44,661 nt of DNA from Candidatus Pacearchaeota archaeon (GTDB taxonomy: Archaea > Nanobdellota > Nanobdellia > Pacearchaeales > GW2011-AR1). Of this stretch, positions 9,087-17,076 are shown piece after piece. The stretch spans positions 1 through 44,661 of the forward strand of contig JAFCGC010000009.1 of assembly GCA_017608305.1 (NCBI GenBank). Reading direction: 5' to 3'. Within the stretch, counting starts at the first letter, position 1, and each line of letters starts with the position of its first letter. The translations under genes and the position numbers were made by a program. The notes below the pieces were generated by a model that was not told the origin of the DNA, did no database searches, and saw only the letters and a program-made list of their open reading frames with translations.

Positions 9087-9187
9087 TTTCTATTTTGAGA
9101 GAATTTTATAATAAATTTAACCTTTTTCTATTCTCCTTACGCTATTTAGAAAAAGCACCTATTTATAAGTTTTTCGGATGAAAGGGT

Positions 9188-9278
9188 TTTTTGAATTATT
9201 CTTGGTAAACAATCTACCCCTTTACAACCATCTTTGAGATGACAAAGGAGATAATTAGATGAATAATTACCTGGTTTT
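9188..9278 (+). ncRNA. Candidate promoter-driven small structured RNA
   Basis: TATA-like ATTTATAAG (9161-9169) with purine-rich upstream element; ~20 nt downstream a potential stem AAAGGGT(9181-)...ACCCCTTT(-9223) followed by ACA; T-run at ~9274-9281. Secondary structure judged by eye only. Confidence 0.2.
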
Positions 9279-9366
9279 TTTAGGAAGAGGGAGATTTAAA
9301 AATAGAGATTTAGTACGTATTTTAGTATAATAATGTTTAAATAATTAAGGCAACTTAATTTTTTTT

Positions 9367-9627
9367 ATGAAAAATAAAATGGGTCTTGGAAAATTTTTGA
9401 AGATTTATGCTCTTTGTTTTGGGCTTGTGAATATTCCTCAATTTGCCATTACTTATACTACTCCAAGAGAAGAGCTAAAGCCAACCCTCTCAGAACATCT
9501 TAGTGAAGAAATGAGTGAACTTAGAGATTTTTCTGGTGGTAATTTCTATGCTCATTTTCAATTGCTTGGTTCTACTACAGGGTATTTAGCAAAAAGATTA
9601 GCTGTAAATATAGAAAATAGATTATAA
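9367..9627 (+). CDS. Hypothetical protein, 86 aa, hydrophobic N-terminus
   Basis: KIYALCFGLVNIPQFAI possible signal/anchor. Confidence 0.6.
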   Translation: MKNKMGLGKFLKIYALCFGLVNIPQFAITYTTPREELKPTLSEHLSEEMSELRDFSGGNFYAHFQLLGSTTGYLAKRLAVNIENRL

Positions 9628-9663
9628 TTCTTTATTTAAACCCAAAAACAAAAAACCAGATGA

Positions 9664-9984
9664 TTATTTTCCCAACCCTTTAGTTTGGCCACGCTTGGAC
9701 GAACTAGGGGAATCTTTAATTCCTCTTAGTGTCCCACTAACCTTTTCAACACTCATTTTATCAGGCCAAATAGTCAAAGCCCCACGAACATCATTAATAG
9801 ATTCTCTATTAATAGCCAGTATTAACCAGTTTTTTCCTGTCTTAATTATATTTGGACTAGCTTTAGAATATCCAAGAGTTCCTATATAATCTAATATTGC
9901 TTTCTCCACATTTGATTTTAGGTTTTTTCCAGTTACTAACAAATATCTTTTATTTTCTTTATGTGATGGAATTAATGGTTTCAT
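9664..9984 (-). CDS. rnp2: Ribonuclease P protein component 2 (Pop5/Rpp14-like)
   Basis: MKPLIPSHKENKRYLLV N-terminus and GYSKASPNIIKTGKNWLILAINRESINDVRGAL match the archaeal Pop5 pattern. Confidence 0.78.
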   Translation of the reverse strand: MKPLIPSHKENKRYLLVTGKNLKSNVEKAILDYIGTLGYSKASPNIIKTGKNWLILAINRESINDVRGALTIWPDKMSVEKVSGTLRGIKDSPSSSKRGQTKGLGK

Positions 9985-10029
9985 TTTAAATTATAAATGA
10001 ACAAGAGTTTATATTTCTAACGGAGAATT

Positions 10030-10641
10030 TTAAGAAAAAGAGATTGCTGGACCTTTAAAAGAATTTCTATACCAAGATCCTCTTTTATGTGTTCTAGAGT
10101 ATAATTCTTTTTCATCTAATCCAAGGTTCATTTCCAAAATAGTGATATTTTTATCTATTGCTAAACTTTCATTTGCTTCTGCTATTTTTCTTGTTAATCC
10201 TTTCCCTCCTAACTCTAATCCCTGCGCATCTGGATCCCAGACACCTATTAATCCATCTACAAAACCCCTATATTCTGGAGTATACATTATTTCTGGTGGA
10301 ATTCTTTCCCAATAAAGATTAATTTTCATTTGGTCTGTCTGGGAAATATTATCTTTAATAGAAAGTCTTTTAATTAAATCACCATATACTTCACGCCCTT
10401 TGTAATTAAAATCAATACAAAATAATTTATCTTCTTCAGGAGTTTTTTCTGGAAAATTATGTTGATTCTCTATTAATGCTAAAAGAACTTGAGTAATAAA
10501 TTCTCCAGGATATTTTTTTCTATTTTTTAATCCTATCAAAAGTTCTTTGTAGAGAATGTTAGCTTCATTGACCAAATTACTAATTCCCATGATTTTTTTA
10601 CAAGTTATTAAATTTATAAATGTTTTCTTTATTCTAAACAA
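10030..10641 (-). CDS. Hypothetical protein, 203 aa
   Basis: Long ORF; translation may start at an internal Met (MGISNLVNEA...). Confidence 0.65.
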   Translation of the reverse strand: MFRIKKTFINLITCKKIMGISNLVNEANILYKELLIGLKNRKKYPGEFITQVLLALIENQHNFPEKTPEEDKLFCIDFNYKGREVYGDLIKRLSIKDNISQTDQMKINLYWERIPPEIMYTPEYRGFVDGLIGVWDPDAQGLELGGKGLTRKIAEANESLAIDKNITILEMNLGLDEKELYSRTHKRGSWYRNSFKGPAISFS

Positions 10642-10647
10642 GCATTT

Positions 10648-10989
10648 TTAAACAGGTGCAATTAAATTTTCATTAGTAGCATATTTAACATATTTTCTTT
10701 TTGTACTATTAATTGTTCGGTTTTTATCATTTACAATTGATTTTTCAAGTAAAGAGATTTTACTGGAATCTAAAGGCCTAATTTCTGGAATTTTATTTCT
10801 CTGCACTCCTGGAATTTTTCTATATTTTTCTAAAACTTGTTTTATTGAATCTCCCCAAATATAAATTACCTGATCTGCTTTTTTATGTTTCTTTTTCTTT
10901 TTTGGGCAATGAGTTTCAGGACTTGTAATCTTATACCAATTCATAAATCTTCTTGAATTCTGTTTATTTAATAATCTTTCTACAAGCAT
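10648..10989 (-). CDS. Hypothetical protein, 113 aa, lysine-rich
   Basis: ORF; no family recognised. Confidence 0.6.
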   Translation of the reverse strand: MLVERLLNKQNSRRFMNWYKITSPETHCPKKKKKHKKADQVIYIWGDSIKQVLEKYRKIPGVQRNKIPEIRPLDSSKISLLEKSIVNDKNRTINSTKRKYVKYATNENLIAPV

Positions 10990-11017
10990 TTTTAAACTAT
11001 TTTATCTTTTTTTTATC

Positions 11018-12355
11018 ATGGAGATATGTACAATAGGAGGATATGAAGAAGTAGGAAAAAACATGACTGCTGTTAAAATGGGTGAAGATGTCATAATTTT
11101 TGATGCAGGACTTTTTATACCAGGAGTTGTAGAACTTCAAGATGAGGGTTTTGAGTACACTGATAAAGATTTAAGGAAATTTGGGGCAATACCTAATGAT
11201 AAAGTATTAGATAAACTAGGTTGGACAGACAAGGTCAGAGCTATTGTTATAAGTCATGCACATTTAGATCATGTTGGGGGGGTTCCTTATGTAGCAAATA
11301 GATATCCAAGAGTCCCTATTTATGGTACTGCTTTTACAATGAAAGTCTTAGAAGCTGTTTTAAGAGATGAAAAAATTAGGATTACTAATCCTATAAATAT
11401 AGTAAAATCAGACTCTAGTATTCTTGTTAAGGGAAAAAACACAAAATACAAGATTGATTTTGTTCATACAACTCATTCAACAATACAATGTGTTTTCCCT
11501 GTTTTACATACCAAGGAAGGTGCTTTTTTTTATGCTTTAGATTTAAAATTTGATGATTATCCCACTCTTGGCCCACACCCTAATTATAAAAAACTTAGAG
11601 AACTTGGAAAAAAAGGGGTAAAAGTCCTTGTTGTTGATGCACTTTATTCAGGAACAGAAAAAAAACATGGGGGGGAAAGAATTGCAAAAAATTTATTGGA
11701 AGAGGCTTTTTCAAAGGCAAGAGATAGAAAAGCAGCATTATTTGTAACTACTTTTTCTTCTCATATAGAGAGACTTGCCAACATAGTAGAATTTGCTAAA
11801 AAAACTAGAAGACAAATTATTTTTTTAGGTAGGAGTCTTAACAAATACATAAACGCCGCAATAGAAGCAAAACAATGTCCTTTTAGTAAAAATATAGTGC
11901 TTATTAAATATAGAAATCAGATTAATTCTATGTTAAGGAAAATAGAAAAAGATAGAGGAAAATATATTGTGGTGTGCACAGGACATCAAGCAGAAGAAAA
12001 TTCTATTTTAGATAGAATTACAAAAGGAGAAACTCCTTTTAATTTTAAAATAGGAGATCATTTAATTTTTTCTTCGAGTGTTATTCCTACTCCTGTAAAT
12101 ATTTTAGCACGTGAAAGATTAGATAGCAAATTAAGAAAAAAAGGAGTAAAAATCCAGACAGATGTTCATGTTCATGGACATGGAAGTCGAGAAGATTTAA
12201 GAGAAATAATACAACTTTTAAAGCCTAAACACGTTATACCTGCACATGGGACTTTACAACAAGAAGCCCCTTTTATTGAACTCGCAAAAGATTTGGGATA
12301 CAAGTTTGGAGAAACATCACATTTGACTACAAATGGAAAAGTCTTAAAATTATAA
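11018..12355 (+). CDS. rnj: Archaeal RNase J (MBL/beta-CASP ribonuclease)
   Basis: GGYEEVGKNMTAVK, SHAHLDHVGGVPYV, TTHSTIQ, HVHGHGSREDLREIIQLLKPKHVIPAHGT. Confidence 0.93.
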   Translation: MEICTIGGYEEVGKNMTAVKMGEDVIIFDAGLFIPGVVELQDEGFEYTDKDLRKFGAIPNDKVLDKLGWTDKVRAIVISHAHLDHVGGVPYVANRYPRVPIYGTAFTMKVLEAVLRDEKIRITNPINIVKSDSSILVKGKNTKYKIDFVHTTHSTIQCVFPVLHTKEGAFFYALDLKFDDYPTLGPHPNYKKLRELGKKGVKVLVVDALYSGTEKKHGGERIAKNLLEEAFSKARDRKAALFVTTFSSHIERLANIVEFAKKTRRQIIFLGRSLNKYINAAIEAKQCPFSKNIVLIKYRNQINSMLRKIEKDRGKYIVVCTGHQAEENSILDRITKGETPFNFKIGDHLIFSSSVIPTPVNILARERLDSKLRKKGVKIQTDVHVHGHGSREDLREIIQLLKPKHVIPAHGTLQQEAPFIELAKDLGYKFGETSHLTTNGKVLKL

Positions 12356-12356
12356 A

Positions 12357-12842
12357 ATGATAAATCAAGAAATTTTAGAGGGTTTGAAGTTTGCTTTATC
12401 TAAAGGGCAAACACTCTATCAAGCCATGTTGAGTTTTTATAATGCAGGATATAAAAAAGAGGAAATTGAAGAAGCTGCAAAAGTCCTACATCTTCAGCAA
12501 GAGGTACATCCTCCTCATGCTCAAACCCCTGTTAAAACAGAACAATCCAAGGCAATAGGACAACCTAAACCGACAGAACAACTCCAACCCGAAAAAAAAC
12601 AATCTCTGTCTCTTCTTAAAAGAATAAAACAAAAAACTCTTGGTTTAGATAAACCTAAAGTTACTCCTGGTTACAGACCCCACACAACTCAAGTTTCAGG
12701 TTATGATGAAAAAGAAAAGAAAACAAGTAAAAAATTAATGATTCTTTTAATAGTCTTATCTGCTTTATGTTTGTTAGGAGTTTTGGCAGCAATTATTTTC
12801 TTTAAACAAGAAGTAATAGATCTTTTTAGTAGCATATTTTAA
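12357..12842 (+). CDS. Membrane-anchored protein with N-terminal UBA-like helical motif
   Basis: N-term FYNAGYKKEEIEEAAKVL; Pro/Gln linker; C-terminal TM LMILLIVLSALCLLGVLAAIIFF; 1-nt gap after the RNase J gene. Confidence 0.75.
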   Translation: MINQEILEGLKFALSKGQTLYQAMLSFYNAGYKKEEIEEAAKVLHLQQEVHPPHAQTPVKTEQSKAIGQPKPTEQLQPEKKQSLSLLKRIKQKTLGLDKPKVTPGYRPHTTQVSGYDEKEKKTSKKLMILLIVLSALCLLGVLAAIIFFKQEVIDLFSSIF

Positions 12843-12843
12843 A

Positions 12844-13374
12844 ATGTATGGGGTTTATGAGCCTGCAGAAGATTCTTATTTTTTATCAGAAATTTTAAAA
12901 AAACAAATTAAAACCAAGGATATTAAGGTAATAGATATGGGATCAGGATCAGGTATTCAAAGCCAAACCCTAATTAATATTGGGATAGACCCTAAACAGA
13001 TCACATTAACAGATATTAATGAGAAAGTTATTAATTACTTAAAACAAAAATTTTCCAAATCTAAAATAATTAAATCAAATTTATTTTCAAATATTAAAGG
13101 AAAATATGATCTAATTATATTTAATCCTCCTTACCTCCCAGATAATAAACACAATAAACAAAAAGATACAAGTGGTGGAAAAAAAGGAAGTGAGATTATT
13201 AATAAATTTTTGATTCAAGCACACAAATATTTAAGTAAGAATGGAAAGATTTTATTATTAGCATCAAATTTAACAAAAGAAGTTAATTTTTTAAGCTATA
13301 AAAAGAGGCTAGTTGCAACTAAAAAACTCTTTTTTGAAGAACTTTATGTTTATGAACTATGGAAGACCAAATAA
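12844..13374 (+). CDS. HemK/PrmC/Mtq2-like SAM methyltransferase
   Basis: YEPAEDSYFL, VIDMGSGSGIQS, IIFNPPYLP. Confidence 0.9.
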   Translation: MYGVYEPAEDSYFLSEILKKQIKTKDIKVIDMGSGSGIQSQTLINIGIDPKQITLTDINEKVINYLKQKFSKSKIIKSNLFSNIKGKYDLIIFNPPYLPDNKHNKQKDTSGGKKGSEIINKFLIQAHKYLSKNGKILLLASNLTKEVNFLSYKKRLVATKKLFFEELYVYELWKTK

Positions 13375-14153
13375 ATAAATCAAAAAGAAAATTTTGTGAA
13401 GGATTAATTAAAAAAGTTCCTTTAATTCTTCTTGTTCCAGCAATAGGAACTCTTTTACCTACTGAAATAAAGCCATTTGATTTTCCTTCTCTTAAAGATT
13501 TTGGTTTTGGATATAAAGAATATAAACAATCAGAGGATGCTGTTGTGAGAAGAATTCTTAAAAAAAATGATTTTCCTAATTGGTATGATTTTGTTTTTCC
13601 TATTGTTGATAATAATGTTCTTGGTTATCCTGTTGAAGGAGAACTCGCAATTTCTAAAGATTATGATTACACAAGAATACAAATTAGAGGAATTCATCCT
13701 TTAGATGGAAAAATTATTGAATTAAAAGAAGAATTTGATGGGGAAAATATTATCTATACAGAAAAAGCCACAAATCCTGTAAAAGGATTTCAAGAATTTG
13801 ATAATCCCCCTATACTTATTTCTCCTAAAAATAGAAAACATACTCCCGTTAGTTTAGCAACTAAACTTGTAGAAGCAGATATAGGTGATCTTGAAGGATT
13901 GTCCTTTATATCTCAATGTAAATCACATAGCCCCAAAACATATACTTTGAAATTAGTAAAACAAGATTCTCTTTATGTTGAAGCAGAAGTGATTGATAAA
14001 GATGGAAATTCTCCAAAAACTAGAAATATCAGTGCAAAATATAGAGAAATTGATGGGAAAAAAATTCTTGTAGAAGCTAGTTTAACTTATGTTATAAATA
14101 TGAAAATTTGTAATTCTGAATTTCCTTTTATAGGGCTTTTAAAAGAAAAATAA
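13359..14153 (+). CDS. Hypothetical protein, 264 aa, hydrophobic N-terminal segment
   Basis: Overlaps the end of the methyltransferase gene; VPLILLVPAIGTLLP segment. Confidence 0.7.
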   Translation: MEDQINKSKRKFCEGLIKKVPLILLVPAIGTLLPTEIKPFDFPSLKDFGFGYKEYKQSEDAVVRRILKKNDFPNWYDFVFPIVDNNVLGYPVEGELAISKDYDYTRIQIRGIHPLDGKIIELKEEFDGENIIYTEKATNPVKGFQEFDNPPILISPKNRKHTPVSLATKLVEADIGDLEGLSFISQCKSHSPKTYTLKLVKQDSLYVEAEVIDKDGNSPKTRNISAKYREIDGKKILVEASLTYVINMKICNSEFPFIGLLKEK

Positions 14154-14975
14154 TCATCTCTTAATATCTTTCCAACTTTTTCCAGCTTTTTTTAATTTAG
14201 CCAATTGGGGAAGTTGGTCTTCAAAAACGGGTTTTTCAACTTGGTAAAAAATTCCTAAAGGAATTTTTTTTACTTCATTATAATCAAATTCTTGCGCTTT
14301 TTTCCATGCTTGATCAAAAGAAGATTTATCATGTTTTGTTTTTTCTAGAGAATATGTTTTTTCTTTATATCCTATGGATGGATGAAAAATTAAACATGGT
14401 TGTATAATCTCAATAAAAGAAAATCCTTTATGTTTTATTGCCTCTTTTAATACCCACTCAACTTGCTGAATATCTGCAAAAACTCTGGCAACAAAACTAG
14501 CACCACTTGCTAACATTAATTTAATTGGATTTAACGGTTGTGTTTTTACCCCCATAGGCATTGTTTTATCTGCAAATCCTTTTTCTGTTGTGGGTGTTGG
14601 TTGACCAACTGTTAATGAAAATACTTGATTATTATGAACTATATAATTCCAATTTGAATTATAACGAGCCGCATGAATCGTATGTTCCATTCCTTCTGCA
14701 TAAGCATCTCCATCACCCGAAAAACCTAAAACAGTTAGATTCGGATTTCCAACTTTTAATCCTAAACATACTGGAGCCACCCTCCCATGTAAACTATTTA
14801 ATCCAGGAAGATTAATATAATCAAATATTTTTGCATGGCACCCTATCCCAGAAACAATTGCCATTTCATTTTGTTTTTTCCCGCAAGTTTCTAAGGCTTT
14901 TTTCACACCAGCAAGTATCATGAAATTTGGGCATCCAGGACACCATGTTGGTTTAATAGGAGTATTTAAGTTCAT
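14154..14975 (-). CDS. korB: 2-oxoacid:ferredoxin oxidoreductase, beta subunit
   Basis: PTWCPGCPNFMILAGVKKALE; GFSGDGDAYAEGMEHTIHAARYN ThDP-binding region; GQPTPTTEKG. Confidence 0.93.
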   Translation of the reverse strand: MNLNTPIKPTWCPGCPNFMILAGVKKALETCGKKQNEMAIVSGIGCHAKIFDYINLPGLNSLHGRVAPVCLGLKVGNPNLTVLGFSGDGDAYAEGMEHTIHAARYNSNWNYIVHNNQVFSLTVGQPTPTTEKGFADKTMPMGVKTQPLNPIKLMLASGASFVARVFADIQQVEWVLKEAIKHKGFSFIEIIQPCLIFHPSIGYKEKTYSLEKTKHDKSSFDQAWKKAQEFDYNEVKKIPLGIFYQVEKPVFEDQLPQLAKLKKAGKSWKDIKR

Positions 14976-15427
14976 TTTAGTTTCTTCTTTATAATAAAAC
15001 CTTCTTCATTAGAAGAATATTTTAATTTATTATAAAGTTTCAAGACTTTTTTATTTTTTATTAAGACAAAACTTTGTACTGATTTACATCCCTTTCTTTT
15101 AAAATAACTTTCAAATTTTTTTAATAATGCTTTACCATATCCTTGTCCTCTATGGCCTTTAGTAATAATTAACTGGTGGATCTTACAATTTTTTCCCATT
15201 AAAGGTCTACCTTCTTCCCCACTAATAAATCCAATTATATTAGAATCAATTTCCAGAACGAAGGCAACAGCAATTTTACTCTTTAATAATTTATTAAAAA
15301 AACCTCTTAATTCTTTTATTGAATCTGGTTTGTGTCTTTTATCTAGTTTATATTCATATTTATCATATTCATTTAATAGTTTTATGACTTTTTTCTCATC
15401 TTTTTTTGTAGCTTTTCTTATTTTCAT
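14972..15427 (-). CDS. GNAT family N-acetyltransferase
   Basis: IHQLIITKGHRGQGYGKALLKKFESYFKRKGCKSVQSFV acetyl-CoA binding motif A. Confidence 0.9.
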   Translation of the reverse strand: MKIRKATKKDEKKVIKLLNEYDKYEYKLDKRHKPDSIKELRGFFNKLLKSKIAVAFVLEIDSNIIGFISGEEGRPLMGKNCKIHQLIITKGHRGQGYGKALLKKFESYFKRKGCKSVQSFVLIKNKKVLKLYNKLKYSSNEEGFIIKKKLK

Positions 15428-16887
15428 CTCAATCTCCTTTCAATTTCTTTTTTTAATTCATCATTTAAAAAAGGACGACCATCATATTTTAAAATCTTAT
15501 TTTTATCGTCGATAAAAATGCCTGTTTTTTCTGCAATTAAATTAGCTAGTTGGCCTGTGGCATTATTTTCAATCAAAATTATGTTTTTATTTTCTAGAAT
15601 ATCTTTTATTTTTTCTGAAAAAGGTTCAATATAAAGAATTTGTAAAAATTCACAATTCAAATCTTTAATTGAGTCAATTATGGCTCCCTTAGGAGATCCC
15701 CAAGAAACAATTAGATTTTTATTTTTCTTTCCATGTAGTTTATATTGGGTGAATTTTTTTGCTTCTTTTTTAATTTCTTGAACCTTTTTTAACCTATTTT
15801 CAATATTTTTTTTAATTATTTCAGGATTATCTGTACCAGCCCCTGTAGAATCTTTTTCATAAGTATTGTATCTTGCTAAACTCGTTGTTTTTTGAGATTT
15901 AGTGATTTGAATTTTTGAATCTAAAGAATAAAAACTTTCAGCAAGATGTTTATCACTCATGACTATTGAAGGAATTTTATATTTTTGTGAAAAATAAAAA
16001 GCCTGACTTGTTAATTCTTGACATTCTATTGGATCTCCTGGGGCCAAAACAATTCTAGGAAATTCTCCATGTCCACAATGTCTAGCCATACTTAAATCTC
16101 CTTGCCCAGTATATGTGGGAACACCAGATGCAGGTCCTGGCCTTTGAGCCAAATACATGACTACTGGAGCCTCAACTATTCCTGCAGAACTTAGAGCTTC
16201 TGTCATTAAATCAAAACCTCCACCACTTGTACCTACCATTGATTTTGCACCTGTAATAGAACTTCCAATAGCAGAATTCATTACAGCAATTTCATTTTCT
16301 AATTCAAGAACCAAAAAATTATTTTTCTCTTGTTTGTCAGCTAATTCAACTAAAACAGATGTTGCAGGAGTCATAGGATAAGCATAATAAACATCTAACC
16401 CTGATTTTATGGCTCCTTCAGAAATCCCTTTTCCTCCATTTGTAAAGTAAATTTGGTTTTTTTGTAATATTACTTTACAAACATTTTTTGTCTCTTCTTC
16501 ATAACCCTTTTTAGCTTCTTTTATATTTTCATCAAATCTTTTTTTAAGTTCTTTTAATTCTTGTTCTAAAATTTTAAAATCTAAACATAAAAGTTTAAAC
16601 AATTTTCCAGCAAAATACATATTGGGATGTTTACTATCTAAAATAACTCCTCCTTTTTTCAAGTTTTTTTCATGAATAGTTTTGGTATTTTCATCTAATG
16701 CAACCAAAATATCTATATTTGATTCATTACTATTAACAGGATTTTCTGAAAAAGTTAAGACATTAAAATTATGTCCCCCTCTTATCAGGGATTGATAATC
16801 TCTAGAATAAAATACATAATACCCTTGTTTAACTAAAGCTTCTCCTAATAATTCCCCTCCAAAAAGAATATTGTACCTCTTGTTCAT
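15424..16887 (-). CDS. korA: 2-oxoacid:ferredoxin oxidoreductase, alpha subunit with fused N-terminal gamma domain
   Basis: GGELLGEALVKQGYYVFYSRDYQSLIRGGHNFNVL (gamma); AYPMTPATSVL, GTSGGGFDLMTEALSSAGIVEAPVVMYLAQRPGPASGVPTYTGQGDL (alpha). Confidence 0.94.
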   Translation of the reverse strand: MNKRYNILFGGELLGEALVKQGYYVFYSRDYQSLIRGGHNFNVLTFSENPVNSNESNIDILVALDENTKTIHEKNLKKGGVILDSKHPNMYFAGKLFKLLCLDFKILEQELKELKKRFDENIKEAKKGYEEETKNVCKVILQKNQIYFTNGGKGISEGAIKSGLDVYYAYPMTPATSVLVELADKQEKNNFLVLELENEIAVMNSAIGSSITGAKSMVGTSGGGFDLMTEALSSAGIVEAPVVMYLAQRPGPASGVPTYTGQGDLSMARHCGHGEFPRIVLAPGDPIECQELTSQAFYFSQKYKIPSIVMSDKHLAESFYSLDSKIQITKSQKTTSLARYNTYEKDSTGAGTDNPEIIKKNIENRLKKVQEIKKEAKKFTQYKLHGKKNKNLIVSWGSPKGAIIDSIKDLNCEFLQILYIEPFSEKIKDILENKNIILIENNATGQLANLIAEKTGIFIDDKNKILKYDGRPFLNDELKKEIERRLR

Positions 16888-16908
16888 TTTATTTTTTGAA
16901 ATCGATAA

Positions 16909-16927
16909 GTAGGAACTTGATTCCTAC
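16909..16927 (-). promoter_or_regulatory. Perfect 7-bp inverted repeat GTAGGAA-N5-TTCCTAC next to the korA TATA box
   Basis: Minus strand reads ATAATTATAAAATG-GTAGGAATCAAGTTCCTAC-...-ATG(korA). Confidence 0.45.
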
Positions 16928-17004
16928 CATTTTATAATTATATCACAATCAACTTTATATATTCCCCTATTATTCAAAGGTTATAAACTTTTTTAATCTA
17001 AAAA

Positions 17005-17076
17005 ATGGTAAAATCCACATACTTAAGCAACCATATTGGCGAAGTAATCGTAAGAATTTGGAGTTGGAAATGGTGA
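17005..17076 (+). CDS. Candidate 23-aa micro-ORF overlapping the mre11 start (MVKSTYLSNHIGEVIVRIWSWKW)
   Basis: ATG 17005 lies ~20 nt after TATA-like TTATAAAC (16981-16988); its stop TGA overlaps the mre11 ATG (ATGGTGA). Confidence 0.25.
   Translation: MVKSTYLSNHIGEVIVRIWSWKW

Noticed and set aside
14561-14815. Plus-strand ORF, 84 aa
   Set aside because: Antisense to korB, no family resemblance.
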